Positions 6,332 to 6,733 of a stretch of DNA of 6,733 nucleotides are shown here, in pieces. The DNA is from CAUZRD01 sp963582255. GTDB lineage: Bacteria > Pseudomonadota > Alphaproteobacteria > Rhizobiales > TMED25. Made by a program: the position numbers and the translations under genes. The stretch lies in contig CAUZRD010000119.1 in assembly GCA_963582255.1 (NCBI GenBank), positions 1 through 6,733 on the forward strand, written 5' to 3'. A model generated the notes under the pieces. It was not told where the DNA came from, made no database searches, and was given only the letters and a program-made list of their open reading frames with translations. The stretch's first letter is position 1; each line of letters starts with the position of its first letter.

Positions 6332-6543
6332 GGTTCATTGTCCCGATGCTTGGCATCTGCTTTTCGGCCGCTCGATAACTTCAGGACGTGGGCCGGTTCG
6401 TCAGTGAATGAGTTTGGTTTGGCAATTCGCTCAGAAAGTGCACGAGCTTGTTTCACCGCAGAAGCGAACGCGTCTGGGTCAAGTGCATAAGCGAGTTCCA
6501 ACCCATGTTTTGCGGCAAGGTCAGATATCTTGTCATCTGTCAT
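6328..6543 (-). CDS. Small GatC/AtzG-like subunit preceding the amidase
   Basis: A 71-residue protein whose gene overlaps the amidase start by four bases. Its pattern fits the small GatC/AtzG-like (DUF4089-type) partners of amidase-signature enzymes: an amphipathic helical N-terminal half around LDPDAFASAVKQARALSERI (21-40), followed by an acidic turn and DEPAHVLKL (48-56), resembling the EPAPVF-like segment of AtzG and the vEP-type segment of GatC. In GatCAB and AtzE-AtzG the small subunit wraps around and stabilises the amidase. The charged tail (57-71) is expected to be flexible. The ATG cannot be moved upstream because an in-frame TAA lies two codons before it. The ribosome site is weak (AGGG about a dozen bases away). 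Family assignment is by pattern and by position; it is real coding sequence more surely than it is AtzG-like. Confidence 0.65.
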   Translation of the reverse strand: MTDDKISDLAAKHGLELAYALDPDAFASAVKQARALSERIAKPNSFTDEPAHVLKLSSGRKADAKHRDNEP

Positions 6544-6733
6544 GTCTTAGGCCCTGCTTGAGGTAGCTGCGACAGCTCACTGTTGGTGAGCACCATTTCC
6601 GCTTCAAGTTAACAATGCCCAGCAGCGTATGTACATGTTACTATGCCAGATAAACTACATTTTTGCACAAAGCATCTTGGAATGAATTAAGTTGGAATGC
6701 CATTGGAGATAGCAGTGTCATCTTAAAACCAGC
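6544..6733. other. Upstream region of the amidase operon
   Basis: No gene is seen here. On the minus strand, TGG followed by CATAGT (near 6644-6636) looks like an extended -10 and TTGTGC (6669-6664) like a -35, but the spacer is about 19 bases, so the promoter call is weak. A perfect inverted repeat lies at 6575-6591 inside the predicted leader. Confidence 0.3.
6575..6591. repeat. Inverted repeat in the amidase operon leader
   Basis: GCTCAC (6575-6580) and GTGAGC (6586-6591) are perfect 6-base arms with a 5-base centre, TGTTG, about 31 bases upstream of the small-subunit start. It could be a regulator operator or an mRNA hairpin affecting translation of the operon. Arms and spacing are compatible with dimeric helix-turn-helix repressors, but no family can be assigned. 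Confidence 0.4.

Overview
The window looks like chromosomal DNA from an alphaproteobacterium, probably free-living and perhaps marine. This rests on protein style only. The cold shock protein has the FFN variant and the VERAG stretch typical of alphaproteobacterial Csp proteins. The transporter, VOC and amidase proteins are also of common proteobacterial types. No species can be assigned from the sequence alone.

Layout from left to right: (1) 1-582, a long AT-rich stretch with no convincing gene but several short inverted repeats. (2) 583-1506 (-), a ten-helix EamA/DMT exporter starting at TTG behind a strong Shine-Dalgarno site. (3) 1507-1987, a divergent intergenic region with a candidate csp promoter and a leader of about 130 nt. 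(4) 1988-2197 (+), a 69-residue cold shock protein. (5) 2198-2459, a convergent gap with a GC-rich hairpin. (6) 2460-3011 (-), a VOC-fold protein that keeps the 2-His-1-Glu metal site of extradiol dioxygenases. (7) 3012-3428, a gap holding a 9-bp long-range inverted repeat. (8) 3429-3502 (-), a complete tRNA-Cys(GCA) with encoded CCA and its own promoter. (9) 3760-4809 (-), a PRISE-like atypical short-chain reductase. (10) 4907-6331 (-), an amidase-signature hydrolase. (11) 6328-6543 (-), a small GatC/AtzG-like protein overlapping the amidase start.

The clearest functional unit is at the right end. The small GatC/AtzG-like gene overlaps the amidase gene by four bases (TTGA), and the PRISE-like reductase follows 97 bases downstream on the same strand. 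Together they suggest a heteromeric amidohydrolase plus an enone-type reductase acting on small amides or carbonyl compounds; the substrate is unknown. The VOC enzyme and the exporter could belong to the same kind of small-molecule metabolism, but they are separate transcription units and nothing in the sequence links them directly.

I see no mobile element, CRISPR array, phage gene or clearly novel multi-gene system. The points most worth checking are the two-subunit amidase, the bacterial PRISE-like reductase, the csp leader and the structured element at 3166-3241.
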